Shown here piece by piece: positions 7,133 through 15,650 of a DNA stretch of 64,000 bases. Origin of the DNA: Jatrophihabitans cynanchi (GTDB lineage: Bacteria; Actinomycetota; Actinomycetes; Mycobacteriales; Jatrophihabitantaceae). The notes beneath the pieces are model-generated. The model did not search any database, was not told the origin of the DNA, and saw only the letters and a list, made by a program, of their open reading frames with translations. A program made the position numbers and the translations under genes. The stretch's first letter is position 1, and the number at the start of each line of letters is the position of its first letter. The stretch spans positions 1,922,001 through 1,986,000 of the forward strand of contig NZ_CP097463.1 in NCBI RefSeq assembly GCF_027247405.1, in the 5' to 3' direction.

Positions 7133-8176
7133 TTAGCGGAGGCTGTAGAGGGCCTGCAGTCGCTCCTTCGTGAGTCGGCGCGCCTGGGGTGTCGTGACGG
7201 CTGGGGTGGCGGCATCGACGGCTTTGCGCATCATGTCGACGGTGGCGAAGGCGTAGAACGCCGAGGTGGTCGACATGTTCTCGTGGCCGAGGAGTCGCAT
7301 GATGATCGGCAGCGCGATGCCCTGCTGGTAGAGGTCCATCGCTTTGGTCTTGCGCAGCATGTGGCAGTGGATGTCTTCGGGAATCGAGGGACATCTTCGG
7401 CGTGCGGTTGTGGCGGCGCGTTTGAGCACTGCGGCGACGGTGTCGGTCGACAGCGCGGTCGGTGCCCCGTTGTGCAAGCTGTAGAACACCGGGCGGGTCG
7501 TTTCGGTTCGGGCGATGCCGGGGTGGAACTCGGCGAGGTAGACGTCCAGGTGTTCGATCGTCTTCGCGGTGAGCGGGACGACGCGGGTCTTGTCACCTTT
7601 GCCGGTGAGGACCACATGGCCGGGCCGGTGCAGGTGCAGGTCGGCCAGCGTCATGGCGGTGAGCTCACCGACGCGGGCGGCGGTGTCGTAGAGCAGGATC
7701 AGCAGCATCCGGTTCCGCCGCGATTTCGGGGTGCGGCCGGTGAATGCGGCGAGCACCGCGCTCGTCTCGGGTTCGGTGAGGTACTCGATCGGTTCCCTCG
7801 CCGCGGTGGGTGCGCGCAGCGTCTTGGCTTGCTGGCTGACCGTGACGAGGGTGAGGTCTTCGGCCGCGCAGTAGGCCAGGAACGCTTTGACGGCGGTGAG
7901 CCGCAGGCCGATCGTCCGTGGCGCGTAGTGCTGCTGCCCGCCCATCCAGGCGAGCCATCCTTTCAAGTGCTGCCGGTCGAGATGGTCGAAGCTGACGTGT
8001 GCGCGGGCGACGTGGTGCTGTTCGGCGAGGTAGCGCAGGAGGCATTCCAGGCTGATCCGGTAGGCCTCGACCGTGTTCGCCGAGCGGTGCGCCATCGTCG
8101 GCAGGTAGACGTGCAGGTAGTCGCGGGCGTAGCGGTAGAAGTCCGGTTCGCGGGTCGCTCGGTCATGCTTGGTCAT
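7133..8176 (-). CDS. RIT tyrosine recombinase, third gene (RitC-like)
   Basis: A 347-residue phage-integrase-family recombinase. The ATG at 8176 overlaps the second recombinase by 14 nt; the frame is open further upstream but that is shadow of the neighbour. An N-terminal SAM-like core-binding domain (about 10-110) precedes the catalytic domain with Arg in TAARVGELTAM, HMLRKTKA (H-x-x-R box), LLGHENMSTTSAFYAF with the His and the Tyr nucleophile. It is the last gene in the trio; its stop is 10 bp from the left inverted repeat. Confidence 0.9.
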   Translation of the reverse strand: MTKHDRATREPDFYRYARDYLHVYLPTMAHRSANTVEAYRISLECLLRYLAEQHHVARAHVSFDHLDRQHLKGWLAWMGGQQHYAPRTIGLRLTAVKAFLAYCAAEDLTLVTVSQQAKTLRAPTAAREPIEYLTEPETSAVLAAFTGRTPKSRRNRMLLILLYDTAARVGELTAMTLADLHLHRPGHVVLTGKGDKTRVVPLTAKTIEHLDVYLAEFHPGIARTETTRPVFYSLHNGAPTALSTDTVAAVLKRAATTARRRCPSIPEDIHCHMLRKTKAMDLYQQGIALPIIMRLLGHENMSTTSAFYAFATVDMMRKAVDAATPAVTTPQARRLTKERLQALYSLR

Positions 8177-9149
8177 CGAATCCGACCTCCGGCAGCAGCG
8201 ACTGGCCTGCGGTGGTGAGTCCGTCGTAGGCGTGCAGGAACTCCGGCGAGGTGTGGATGTAGTAGAACGTCGACTCGATGCTGGCGTGGCCCATGTAGCG
8301 GGCCAGGTAGGGAAGCATCGCCATGACGTCCTTGCCCTGCGCCATCCAGCGATCGACGTTGGCGTAGGCGAAGTGATGCCGGAAGGCGTAGGGCGTGGGC
8401 TGCACCCCGCCGCTCGGCCGTGAAAGAGCGGCCTGGTGCCAGATACGCCGGAAGATCTCATCGATGGTCGCGCCTGTGACCTCGTTGCCGGTCCTCGAGA
8501 TGAAGAAGGTGGCCCGTGACGGTCCGAAATGCGCACGCGTGATGCGGTCGCACTTGGCCAGAACCCTCGTGACGTCGGCAGTGAGCGGGAGCCTTCGCGA
8601 CCGGTTGCCCTTGGAGTCGACCACGTCGAGGGTCCTGTCGCGCAGGTGCACGTGCTCGGGGCGTAGCCGCCGGGTCTCCCCGGTCCGCAGCCCGCAACAG
8701 TGCATCAACGTGAAGAACGCGACCGACTGCCACCGCCACGGCGACGCCGCCCGCACCGCCGCCGCAGTAGCGAAGAACGCCTCGATCTCCGCCTCGCCGA
8801 GCAAGTAGGGGTGCGTGGGCAGGCGTTGAGCCTTCCACCGGTCCGACAAGACGTAGGCGTCACACTGCCCGTGGGCCTGCAGCCAGCGGCCGACATCGCG
8901 GATGTAGGACATCCAGGACCGGTAGGGGCCCGTGCGGGCCAGACGCTCGCTGACCCATCCCTCGACCGTGTCGCGGTCGAACACCGTCCGGTCGTGAGAG
9001 GTGCAGTAGGCGTCGAACTGCCTCAGGTACCAGACCCTGGAGGCGCCGTAGAACCCCATCTGCTCCTTGAACGCGAGGTAGGCGGCAAGGTGCGGTGCGA
9101 ACGCGCTGGTGAAGTCATGGCCGTTCGCGGCCAGCGCCTTCGTGCTCAT
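8163..9149 (-). CDS. RIT tyrosine recombinase, second gene (RitB-like)
   Basis: A 328-residue tyrosine recombinase. Its ATG overlaps the stop of the first recombinase by 4 nt (ATGA). The catalytic domain shows Arg in CCGLRTGETRRL, then PYAFRHHFAYAN, then YMGHASIESTFYYIH with the C-terminal His and Tyr. The usual first His of the H-x-x-R box is replaced by Tyr (YAFR), a change to remember if activity is tested. The three recombinases of a RIT element are thought to act together. Confidence 0.9.
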   Translation of the reverse strand: MSTKALAANGHDFTSAFAPHLAAYLAFKEQMGFYGASRVWYLRQFDAYCTSHDRTVFDRDTVEGWVSERLARTGPYRSWMSYIRDVGRWLQAHGQCDAYVLSDRWKAQRLPTHPYLLGEAEIEAFFATAAAVRAASPWRWQSVAFFTLMHCCGLRTGETRRLRPEHVHLRDRTLDVVDSKGNRSRRLPLTADVTRVLAKCDRITRAHFGPSRATFFISRTGNEVTGATIDEIFRRIWHQAALSRPSGGVQPTPYAFRHHFAYANVDRWMAQGKDVMAMLPYLARYMGHASIESTFYYIHTSPEFLHAYDGLTTAGQSLLPEVGFDDQA

Positions 9150-10399
9150 GGCCGCGCGCCGGCGGGGACGTCGAGGACGCAGTCGAGCAGGCGCACGACA
9201 TCGACGCTCAGATACAGGTCAGTCGATTTCGGCCGCGCGTGGCCGAGCACGGCCGCGATGGTCGGCAACGGCACCGACGCCCTCAGCAGCCGTGTCGCGG
9301 CGTTGTGCCGCAACAGACGCGTGCTGCCCAGCACGTCCGCGACGCCGGCCCGACGGAACACCGTGGTGATCACCCGGTGGACCGTGGCGTGGTCGGCCAG
9401 CCGCGTGTGCGGGGCCACCGAACGCACGAACAGATGCTCGTCCGGCGAGTCTGGCCGCTGGTCAAGGACGTACTCGGCAAGCCGGTCGACTACCAGATCG
9501 GTCAGCGGCACTGTCAGCGGGTTGTGGGTCTTCTGCTGCACGAGGCTCGCGGTCCGTGCCCGCCAGTCGATGTCGTCACGAAGCAGACTGATGATGTCGC
9601 ATGCGCGCAGCCCCGTCGTGACCGCAAGCAGCGTGATGGCAGCATCCCGTGCCGGTATAGCCGGCGTTGCGCATGCCTGCACGATCAGGCGCTGCGCCTC
9701 GTCCGGCAGCGCCGGCACGATCCGGTGAGAGCGCTTGAGGCCAGCCAACCCGAGCGCGTCGACCAGGTCGCTGCGGCCGGTGAACTTCAAGAACGGGCGG
9801 AAGTTCGACACGACCCAGAACAGCGACGACGTCTTCCACGTAGCCGTCAACGAGTTCAGGTAGCTCAGCACGCTCGCCCCGTCGGCGTCACGGAGACGGC
9901 GGATCCCGCCTGCCTCCAGGAACACCAGGTAATCGCGAGCGACCCGGCCGTAGGCATCCCGGGTCGCGGACGCGAGAGCCCGGTCAGCCATGTCGGCCTC
10001 CCACGCGCCAACAAGCCGGACGAACTCCCGCGAGACAGGACGGGGCCCGCCCCCGCCACGGGTGCAGCAAGCCAACTCGACCCGGCCCGTGGTGACGTAG
10101 GAGTTGAACACGCGGACCAGCCGTCCGTAGTCGAACCGGCGCTGCACGCTGAACCTGCCCGTCCGCGGGCTGATCGTCATCGCCGCGAACTCCGCACCCA
10201 GCGCCGGTGTGTACTTGCCGCCCCGCCCGTCGGCGAGTTGCGTCAACGCCCTGATCGACTTCTCGTAGTTGCCGATCGTTGACTCCATATAGCCGGCCGC
10301 GCGCAGCTCCGCGACAACAACCGACCCGATCCCCGTGACCGTCATGTCCATGGCCGTCTCCTCCTCCGCATCGCGAATGGACACGGCGGACGCTGCCAC
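9146..10399 (-). CDS. RIT tyrosine recombinase, first gene (RitA-like)
   Basis: A 417-residue tyrosine recombinase, the promoter-proximal gene of the trio. The frame opens at 10399, 14 bp from the inner edge of the right inverted repeat; an internal ATG (MDMTVTG, near 10351) is an equally plausible start. Catalytic residues: Arg in TTGLRACDIISL, STRLLRHNAATRLL (the usual first His is not conserved), and LGHARPKSTDLYLS with His and Tyr. It is translationally coupled to the second recombinase. Confidence 0.9.
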   Translation of the reverse strand: MAASAVSIRDAEEETAMDMTVTGIGSVVVAELRAAGYMESTIGNYEKSIRALTQLADGRGGKYTPALGAEFAAMTISPRTGRFSVQRRFDYGRLVRVFNSYVTTGRVELACCTRGGGGPRPVSREFVRLVGAWEADMADRALASATRDAYGRVARDYLVFLEAGGIRRLRDADGASVLSYLNSLTATWKTSSLFWVVSNFRPFLKFTGRSDLVDALGLAGLKRSHRIVPALPDEAQRLIVQACATPAIPARDAAITLLAVTTGLRACDIISLLRDDIDWRARTASLVQQKTHNPLTVPLTDLVVDRLAEYVLDQRPDSPDEHLFVRSVAPHTRLADHATVHRVITTVFRRAGVADVLGSTRLLRHNAATRLLRASVPLPTIAAVLGHARPKSTDLYLSVDVVRLLDCVLDVPAGARP

Positions 10400-10413
10400 C
10401 GAACAGGCCCAAA

Positions 10414-10500
10414 CGTTAGCCCGAGGAATCAGTCACGCAGCCCTGCCAGCAAAGGGGATCCCGCCGATCCTCGGCATAACGCAGACCTCGGCATAATCGG
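10414..10500. repeat. Right terminal inverted repeat of the RIT element
   Basis: The 87-bp inverted partner of 7037-7123, about 95% identical. The inner edge carries cgttagcccgaggaatcag and the outer edge the tcggcataa iterons. Confidence 0.9.
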
Positions 10501-10501
10501 C

Positions 10502-10523
10502 GCTAAGCCGAATTCGGCTTAGC
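10502..10523. repeat. Perfect 22-bp palindrome at the outer right edge of the RIT element
   Basis: A perfect palindrome with arms gctaagccgaa and ttcggcttagc, lying between the right inverted repeat and the resumed IS3 orfB. It has no counterpart at the left edge. Its arms resemble the TTATGCCGA iterons inside the repeats, which suggests a recombinase-binding or crossover site. Confidence 0.85.
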
Positions 10524-10526
10524 AGC

Positions 10527-10874
10527 GACGCCGGCAGTCAGTACACCTCGATCAGGTTCACGGAAACCCTTACGCTGCAAGGGCTTTCCGCCTCGATCGG
10601 CACGGTCGGCGACGCGTATGACAACGCCGCCGCCGAGTCGTTCATGGGGCTGTACAAGAACGAAGCGATCGCCGCCGGCTCCCCGTTCCGCAGCGGCCCG
10701 CTACGCACCCTGGCAGACGTCGAGACCGTCACCATGAACTACGTCCACTGGTACAACAACGAGCGACTGCACAGCCTGCTCGACCACGTCACCCCCGAAG
10801 AGTTCGAGATCGCCTACTACGCTCACGAAACCGGCTCACCGACCGGAGACGCCGCCAACAAGAAGACGGCATGA
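10527..10874 (+). pseudogene. IS3-family transposase OrfB, 3' part
   Basis: Resumes orfB with DAGSQYTSIRFTETL, then DAYDNAAAESFMGLYKNE with the catalytic Glu of the DDE triad, and VHWYNNERLHSLLD, the characteristic IS3 C-terminus, to the stop at 10872-10874 inside the right terminal repeat. Joined to 6406-7037 it would restore a transposase of about 326 residues without any other lesion, so the RIT insertion is the only visible damage. Confidence 0.93.
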
Positions 10875-11003
10875 TTCCCGGGACGGTTCAGTTCGTCAGC
10901 AGCAAGTCGCCTGCGCGCGTGCGGCTTGAGGTCATGTATGCGTCATGCCACGCCGGCCGGCGCAATTGTCGCCACCCTCCGCTGGGCGATACATGCGTCT
11001 ACT

Positions 11004-11231
11004 GTGGTCGACGTGGATATCACGTCGTTGATTGAGACGCGGCCGGGGGTGCGCAGCGGCAAGCCATGCTTTGTCGGAACCCGGATCGCGGTTTACGACG
11101 TGCTGGAGTACCTGGCCTCCGGCATGAGTAGCGACGAGATCGTGTCCGATTTTCCGGAACTGACCGCCGAGCATGTCCGTGCCGCGATCGAGTTCGCGGC
11201 ACTTCGTGAACGCCGCCTCGCCACAGCGTGA
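11004..11231 (+). CDS. DUF433 (VapB45-like) antitoxin
   Basis: About 75 residues from GTG 11004 (or the in-frame GTG at 11013); the frame extends upstream, but the conserved region begins here. ITSLIETRPGVRSGKPCFVGTR, then VYDVLEYLASGMSSDEI and FPELTAEHVRAAIEFAA are typical DUF433, a winged-helix-type DNA-binding family. Its stop overlaps the GTG of the next gene (GTGA), as in VapBC45-type modules. Little space separates it from the IS3 right end, so the promoter must lie within about 110 bp. Confidence 0.88.
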   Translation: MVDVDITSLIETRPGVRSGKPCFVGTRIAVYDVLEYLASGMSSDEIVSDFPELTAEHVRAAIEFAALRERRLATA

Positions 11232-11572
11232 AGTTGCTCGTCGACCAGAATCTGTCCAGGAAGCTGGTCGACCAACTACAGCACGAGTTCCCCGACAGCA
11301 TCCACGTCACTGCGGTCGGCCTCGGCACCGCGACCGATCGCGAACTCTGGCAGTTCGCGCGTGAGCACGGATTCGCCATCGTGTCCAAGGACTCCGACTT
11401 CCGCCAACTCGCATTCCTGTACGGGCCGCCCCCAAAGGTAGTCTGGCTACGCGTAGGCAACGCCTCGACCGCCGGCGCGCTGCAGGTGATTCTCGATCAC
11501 CTCGACGACGTGCTCGCTTTCGATGAATCCGAGGACGCCGCTCTCCTAGTCGTTCCACGATTGCCGAACTGA
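11228..11572 (+). CDS. DUF5615 PIN-like (VapC45-like) toxin
   Basis: A 114-residue protein starting at GTG. VKLLVDQNLSRKLV supplies an N-terminal acidic residue; AREHGFAIVSKDSDFRQL carries the D-x-D pair of the PIN/Mut7-C-like fold. The C-terminal DLVAFDE-like segment is represented by VLAFDESEDAALLVV. The family (DUF5615) is the usual partner of DUF433 and is thought to be an RNase toxin. The pair sits between mobile DNA and the catabolic genes, where stabilisation modules are often found. Confidence 0.88.
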   Translation: MKLLVDQNLSRKLVDQLQHEFPDSIHVTAVGLGTATDRELWQFAREHGFAIVSKDSDFRQLAFLYGPPPKVVWLRVGNASTAGALQVILDHLDDVLAFDESEDAALLVVPRLPN

Positions 11573-11731
11573 TCCGTGAAAGGGTCAGTCGCCGGCGCTG
11601 AATTCACCCCCGGTGCCGTCGCGCCATCACGGATCGCACCACGGCGAGTGAGCAGCACGACCGTTGACGAAGACCCTGCAGCTGCCGGGTCGCCCGCCCC
11701 GGCGTGCTTGCACGCTTGCGCCGCGTGAGCG
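11573..11731. other. Non-coding stretch after the toxin gene
   Basis: Together with the small ORF at 11732 this is the transition from mobile DNA to catabolic genes. Imperfect repeats such as gctagcttgc/gcgctagc occur near 11735-11760, but I see no convincing gene, RNA or att site here. Confidence 0.3.
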
Positions 11732-11989
11732 CTAGCTTGCAACCCCGTCATCGCTAGCTACGGCTCCGCGCGCACGTGCTCTGTCACGCGAGCACCAGAG
11801 TCGCCGGTTGCCTGTCCTTGCCAGCTCGACCAGCGCGGTCGCCTCCGCACCGGACGCCAGGACTTCAATCTCGGACGACGCCGACTTCCAGCAAAGTAGC
11901 ATCGGGCCGGCGCAAAACGCCGGTCCGTCGAACTGCGTGCCAGCCGAGAAGCACGGACGACCGCTCAGAACGACCGGCGCACGCGTCAT
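11732..11989 (-). CDS. Small hypothetical protein, coupled to the amidohydrolase
   Basis: An 85-codon ORF whose ATG overlaps the stop of the upstream amidohydrolase by 4 nt (ATGA), the arrangement used throughout this operon. The first 60 residues (VVLSGRPCFSAGTQFDGPAF through ASGAEATALVELART) read like a normal protein, while the last 20 are Arg-rich and look like read-out. It may be a truncated remnant of a longer last gene. I do not recognise a family. Confidence 0.35.
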   Translation of the reverse strand: MTRAPVVLSGRPCFSAGTQFDGPAFCAGPMLLCWKSASSEIEVLASGAEATALVELARTGNRRLWCSRDRARARGAVASDDGVAS

Positions 11990-12861
11990 TCCGACAGGTT
12001 CTGCAGCGCCGCACGGTCACGTGCGATCCGCCCGGCCGAGACGAACGGCAGGTCGGAGCCGAACACGATGCGTTCGGTCCCCGCCACCACCGCGAGCGCA
12101 GCAAGCCCCGCCGAGCCGACCAGGGCCGAGTCGAACCGGCTGGCGAATAACAGATCCCGCATACTGTCGCCGCCGGCGATCGGAGCCGCCGGGTCACTGC
12201 CGCTCATTCGGTCGGCCAGCGCTCCGAAAGTGCCCCCGCCGTGGGAAAACACCCAGCGTATCGCCGGGTAGCGGCTGAAGACACGCTGCCGCGCCAGTTC
12301 GAGAATCGCCCGAGTCGTTTCGAAGGGGTAGTCGAGCACCGAGGGCCGCACCGGCGCCTGCGGGTCCCATCCCTCGGGCACGGTCGGGTGAACGTGCGCC
12401 AAGGCACCGCGCTCATTCAGCAAGACGTAGAGCTCGTCCCACGCACGATCGCCGAGATAGCGGCCGCCGTACTGCGTGAGCAGACCGACACCATCGAAGC
12501 CGTCAACTTCCAGAGCCCGTTCAACTTGCGCCAGAGCGGTTGCCAGCTCCGGCAGCGGCACGGTGGCGAAGATGCCGAACCGCTCGGGCCATCGGTCGCG
12601 CAGCTCGGCGAGCTCGGCATTGCAGATCTCGGTCAGCGCGGTGGTCACGGACTGGTCACCGAAGTAGAACCCCGGCGAGCCGACCGACAGCAGGGCGCGA
12701 TCGACGGCTGCGTCGTCCATCCAGGCGAGCGAGCCCTCCGGTGTCCAGGCCGGGAACGGGACGCCGGGTTGCGCTCCGATCCCCCAGGCGTCCAGGCGGG
12801 CGCGGTAGCCGGGCAGGATCGCGTGGTGGTGGTAGTCCAAGCCGCAGCAGGAGCTCGTCAC
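11986..12861 (-). CDS. Amidohydrolase-2 / ACMSD-like metal-dependent hydrolase or decarboxylase
   Basis: A 291-residue TIM-barrel protein starting at GTG, which overlaps the ABC ATPase stop by 4 nt. It begins with DYHHHAIL (metal-binding HxH region), continues with [17 protein letters not shown] and [10 protein letters not shown], then [17 protein letters not shown] and ends with [12 protein letters not shown], the Asp-containing C-terminal motif of the amidohydrolase-related family. Members include aminocarboxymuconate-semialdehyde decarboxylase and gamma-resorcylate decarboxylase; reaction type here is open. It is last but one in the importer operon, so it may act on the imported compound or its product. 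Confidence 0.85.
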   Translation of the reverse strand: MTSSCCGLDYHHHAILPGYRARLDAWGIGAQPGVPFPAWTPEGSLAWMDDAAVDRALLSVGSPGFYFGDQSVTTALTEICNAELAELRDRWPERFGIFATVPLPELATALAQVERALEVDGFDGVGLLTQYGGRYLGDRAWDELYVLLNERGALAHVHPTVPEGWDPQAPVRPSVLDYPFETTRAILELARQRVFSRYPAIRWVFSHGGGTFGALADRMSGSDPAAPIAGGDSMRDLLFASRFDSALVGSAGLAALAVVAGTERIVFGSDLPFVSAGRIARDRAALQNLSE

Positions 12862-13619
12862 AACACCTTGCTGAGGAACTCAGCGGTACGCGGCTCCTTC
12901 GGGTTGGCCAGCAACTCGCGCGCCGGGCCCTGCTCCACGATCTGGCCGTCGTCCATGAACACGACGCGGTCGGCCACCTCGCGAGCGAAGCCGAGCTCGT
13001 GGGTGACAACAACCATTGTCATGCCGCCAGCGGCCAGTCGCTTCATCACGTCCAGCACTTCGCCGACCAGTTCCGGGTCCAGGGCGGACGTCGGCTCGTC
13101 GAACAGCAGCACCTTGGGATGCATCGCCAGCGCACGGGCGATCGCCACGCGCTGCTGCTGGCCACCCGACAGCTGCACCGGGTACCTGCTGCCCTGTCCG
13201 GCCAGCCCGACCTGACCCAGCAGCTTCTCGGCGGCGGCGGCGGCATCCGCTCGCGAGAGCTTGCGCACCTTCATCGGCGCGAGAATCAGATTGTCGAGCA
13301 CGGTCTTGTGCGCGAACAGGTTGAAGCTCTGGAACACCATGCCGATGTCGGCCCGCTGACGACACAGCACACGGTCATGCATCGGTACGAGCCGGCCATC
13401 CTTCTCGGTCAGGCCGACGAGCTCGTCGTTGACCTTGATCCGACCGTCGTTTGCCTGTTCCAGGTAGTTGATGCATCGCAGCAACGTCGACTTGCCCGAC
13501 CCGGACGGGCCGATGATGCAGACCACCTCGCCGGAGCTGACGGCCAGGTTCACGCCGTGAAGTACCTCGACGGACCCGAAGCGCTTGACGATATTGGTCG
13601 CCTCGATCATGAGGGTCAT
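12858..13619 (-). CDS. Polar amino acid ABC transporter ATP-binding protein (GlnQ-type)
   Basis: A 253-residue ATPase: Walker A GPSGSGKS near residue 37, signature LSGGQQQR near 150, Walker [13 protein letters not shown] and the switch His in [27 protein letters not shown] is typical of the polar amino acid/opine subfamily. Its start overlaps the permease stop by 4 nt. It powers import with the permease and lipoprotein encoded upstream. The substrate could be an amino acid, an opine or an amino-acid-like xenobiotic. Confidence 0.95.
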   Translation of the reverse strand: MTLMIEATNIVKRFGSVEVLHGVNLAVSSGEVVCIIGPSGSGKSTLLRCINYLEQANDGRIKVNDELVGLTEKDGRLVPMHDRVLCRQRADIGMVFQSFNLFAHKTVLDNLILAPMKVRKLSRADAAAAAEKLLGQVGLAGQGSRYPVQLSGGQQQRVAIARALAMHPKVLLFDEPTSALDPELVGEVLDVMKRLAAGGMTMVVVTHELGFAREVADRVVFMDDGQIVEQGPARELLANPKEPRTAEFLSKVL

Positions 13620-14569
13620 CGCATGTCTCCCGTTCCCGCAAACGTCAGTGGCTCCGCTCCCGGTTCGATGGCGACGCCAGAGTTGGGATCAGCCGTGCGC
13701 GACCTGGCCCGCGCGTTAACTCGAATCCCCTTCGCAAAGTGCTTCTCAATGAAGTGTTGCGCGATGGTCAACACAGTCGTGACGATCAAGTACCAAAGAC
13801 TGGCAACGACGAGCAGCGGAATCGTCTCGAAGGTACGCGAGTAGATGATCTGCGCCGAGTACAGCAACTCAGGCACCGCGATGACCGAGACCAGCGACGA
13901 GTACTTCAGCATGCTGATGACCTCGTTGGAGGCCGGCGGAACAATCAGTCGCATCGCCTGAGGCAGCAGGATGCTGAACAGCGTCTGCACCTTCGTCAGT
14001 CCAAGGGCGTACGCCGCCTCGCTCTGACCGTGATGGATCGACTGGATACCGGCGCGAACGATCTCGCTCATGTACGCCGCGGCGTTAAGGCCCAGGCCGA
14101 GGATCGCAGCAGTGAACGGTGTGATGAGCGAGTTGGAGTCGGCGTGCCAAAAGGTGGGGCCCCACGGGACGCCGAAGCTGATTGTGCGGTAGAGCGCACC
14201 GAGGTTGAACCAGAAGATGATCTGGACAAGGAGCGGGGTTCCGCGGAAGAACCATACGTACAGCTGGCTCACGCCCGAGGCGATTGCGCCGCCGGAAAGG
14301 CGCATCACCGCCAGGATCGTGCCTCCGACGAAGCCGACCAGCGCGCCCAGTGCCGTGAGCTCGAGGGTGCGCACGAGGCCGTGCAGGATCGGGCTGGAGA
14401 AGAAGTAGTCACCGACGGTGCCCCATTCGAAGCCCTTGTTGCGCGCCACCGAATTGATTGTCGCGACAACGATGATCAGGATCAGCACACTCCAGATGAT
14501 GTGTACCGGGTTACGGCTGCTAGTCAGCCGATCTACGAAGGAACGCCGCTTCGTCGTCGTGTCGCTCAT
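13616..14569 (-). CDS. Polar amino acid/opine ABC transporter permease (HisM/GlnP type)
   Basis: A 317-residue inner-membrane permease with an N-terminal membrane helix ([20 protein letters not shown]), then [21 protein letters not shown] and the EAA-type loop [25 protein letters not shown] that docks the ATPase. Only one permease gene is present, so it presumably forms a homodimer. The C-terminus has a cytoplasmic tail of about 40 residues. It is 86 bp downstream of the binding-protein gene. Confidence 0.95.
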   Translation of the reverse strand: MSDTTTKRRSFVDRLTSSRNPVHIIWSVLILIIVVATINSVARNKGFEWGTVGDYFFSSPILHGLVRTLELTALGALVGFVGGTILAVMRLSGGAIASGVSQLYVWFFRGTPLLVQIIFWFNLGALYRTISFGVPWGPTFWHADSNSLITPFTAAILGLGLNAAAYMSEIVRAGIQSIHHGQSEAAYALGLTKVQTLFSILLPQAMRLIVPPASNEVISMLKYSSLVSVIAVPELLYSAQIIYSRTFETIPLLVVASLWYLIVTTVLTIAQHFIEKHFAKGIRVNARARSRTADPNSGVAIEPGAEPLTFAGTGDMR

Positions 14570-14655
14570 GTGGGTCCCGCCTTACCTCTGAGGGTCTCTC
14601 GGTGGTTCCTGCCGGGGACGGGGCGGGATGAGCACCCGTCCCCGGCAGATTCTCG

Positions 14656-15579
14656 TCAGCTGTTGGCGCCGAGGTTGATCCCGGCCGCAGGCAGCGCGCC
14701 CGACTCCATCTTCCACTGCGCCAGAATGGCCTTGTACTTGCCGTTGTCCATAAGGCCCTGCAGCGCTGTCTTCAGCGCATCGGCCAACGGCTGGTTCGAC
14801 GGAAGCACCTGAAAGGCGATCGGGTGCGGCGCCAGGTTCTCACCGATGACCTCGATCTTGACGCCCTGCTGGATCCGGTAGGACTGCAGGATGCTCGAGT
14901 CGACCTCGGCGTCGGCTCGGCCGGCCTTCACCGCAAGCAGCGCCTCGTCGGCCGTCTTGAAGGTGCTCATGTTGATCTTCTTGTTGCCGGCCTTGGTGCA
15001 GGCGTCCGATGCATCGTTGATCAGGCCCTGGTAGGTGGGAGAGCCCGCGAGCACCGCGATGGTGAAGCCGCACGCGGCATCCAGGCCCTTGATGCCCTTC
15101 GGATTGCCGGCAGGGACGATCATCTGTACGCCGGTCTGCATGAAGTCGACCATGATCGTCGCCTTCTCGTTGGTCGGGGTGTCGGTGGTGCCACCGCTTG
15201 CGATGAGCTGACGCCCGGCCTGAAGCGAGGGGATGAGCGAGTCGAACGAGGTGTTCTGAAGGTCGAACTTCGCGCCCATCTCGTCGGCCAAGGCCTGAAG
15301 GATGTCGACAGCAACGCCCTTGATCTTGGTGCTCCCCGCGTCGGCGAAGCTGATGGGCGGGTAGTCCGAGACGGCCGCGACGGCGATCGTCTTGCCGGCG
15401 TACGCCGAGGTGCCGCCAGCGGACGATCCGGTGCCGACGGGCGAGCCCGCGCCGACGGACGACCCGTTGGCCGGGGACGGCGACGAGTCACCCGAGGAAC
15501 TGCACGCGGACAGGGCGGTGGCGCTGGCGGCGGCGGCGATCAGTGCAGCGAGCCGGATGCCGCGGGAGTGTCGTGCCAT
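14656..15579 (-). CDS. ABC transporter substrate-binding lipoprotein (amino-acid type)
   Basis: A 307-residue lipoprotein. The start at 15579 is preferred because AGAAGGA lies 8-10 bp upstream; an ATG 18 bp further up precedes that RBS. The signal peptide (LAALIAAAASATALSAC) ends at a lipobox Cys and is followed by a Ser/Gly/Pro-rich linker. The mature domain shows the SBP-bac-3 pattern: SDYPPISFADAG, IKGVAVDILQALADEMGAKF, GGTTDTPTNEKATIMV and FQVLPSNQPLADALKTAL. This is the ligand-capturing component of the importer. The 76 bp downstream of it hold an imperfect GC-rich hairpin (gggacgggg / ccccgtccc class). Confidence 0.93.
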   Translation of the reverse strand: MARHSRGIRLAALIAAAASATALSACSSSGDSSPSPANGSSVGAGSPVGTGSSAGGTSAYAGKTIAVAAVSDYPPISFADAGSTKIKGVAVDILQALADEMGAKFDLQNTSFDSLIPSLQAGRQLIASGGTTDTPTNEKATIMVDFMQTGVQMIVPAGNPKGIKGLDAACGFTIAVLAGSPTYQGLINDASDACTKAGNKKINMSTFKTADEALLAVKAGRADAEVDSSILQSYRIQQGVKIEVIGENLAPHPIAFQVLPSNQPLADALKTALQGLMDNGKYKAILAQWKMESGALPAAGINLGANS

Positions 15580-15650
15580 CGAGTACTTCCTTCTCATTCG
15601 GTGGGTGGAGCGATGGATGGTGGGGTGGTGCTCGGTGCGGCCGCGCCGGG

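Larger units (their letters stand above)
7037..10523 (-). mobile_element. RIT (recombinase-in-trio) element with long terminal inverted repeats
   Basis: About 3.5 kb carrying three consecutive tyrosine recombinase genes on the minus strand, coupled by overlaps of 4 and 14 nt, and bounded by 87-bp inverted repeats (7037-7123 and 10414-10500). This is the defining architecture of RIT elements described from proteobacteria and actinobacteria. The element sits in the orfB of the IS3 copy; the host codon GAC is at the junction, and CGA is present on both flanks, so any target duplication is at most about 3 bp. The right end has a further 23 bp including a perfect 22-bp palindrome that the left end lacks. 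All three recombinases look intact, so it may be mobile. Confidence 0.9.
6047..10890 (+). mobile_element. IS3-family insertion sequence, interrupted by a RIT element
   Basis: The left end starts TGAACCGTCCCGGG at 6047 and the right end is its inverse at 10877-10890; the terminal inverted repeats match at about 21 of 24 positions. The trinucleotide GTT occurs directly outside both ends (6044-6046 and 10891-10893), a 3-bp target duplication as expected for IS3. Without the RIT insert the element is about 1.36 kb with overlapping orfA and orfB, typical of the family. It must have been inserted before the RIT element entered it. The transposase is now split, so the copy is not autonomous. Confidence 0.9.
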
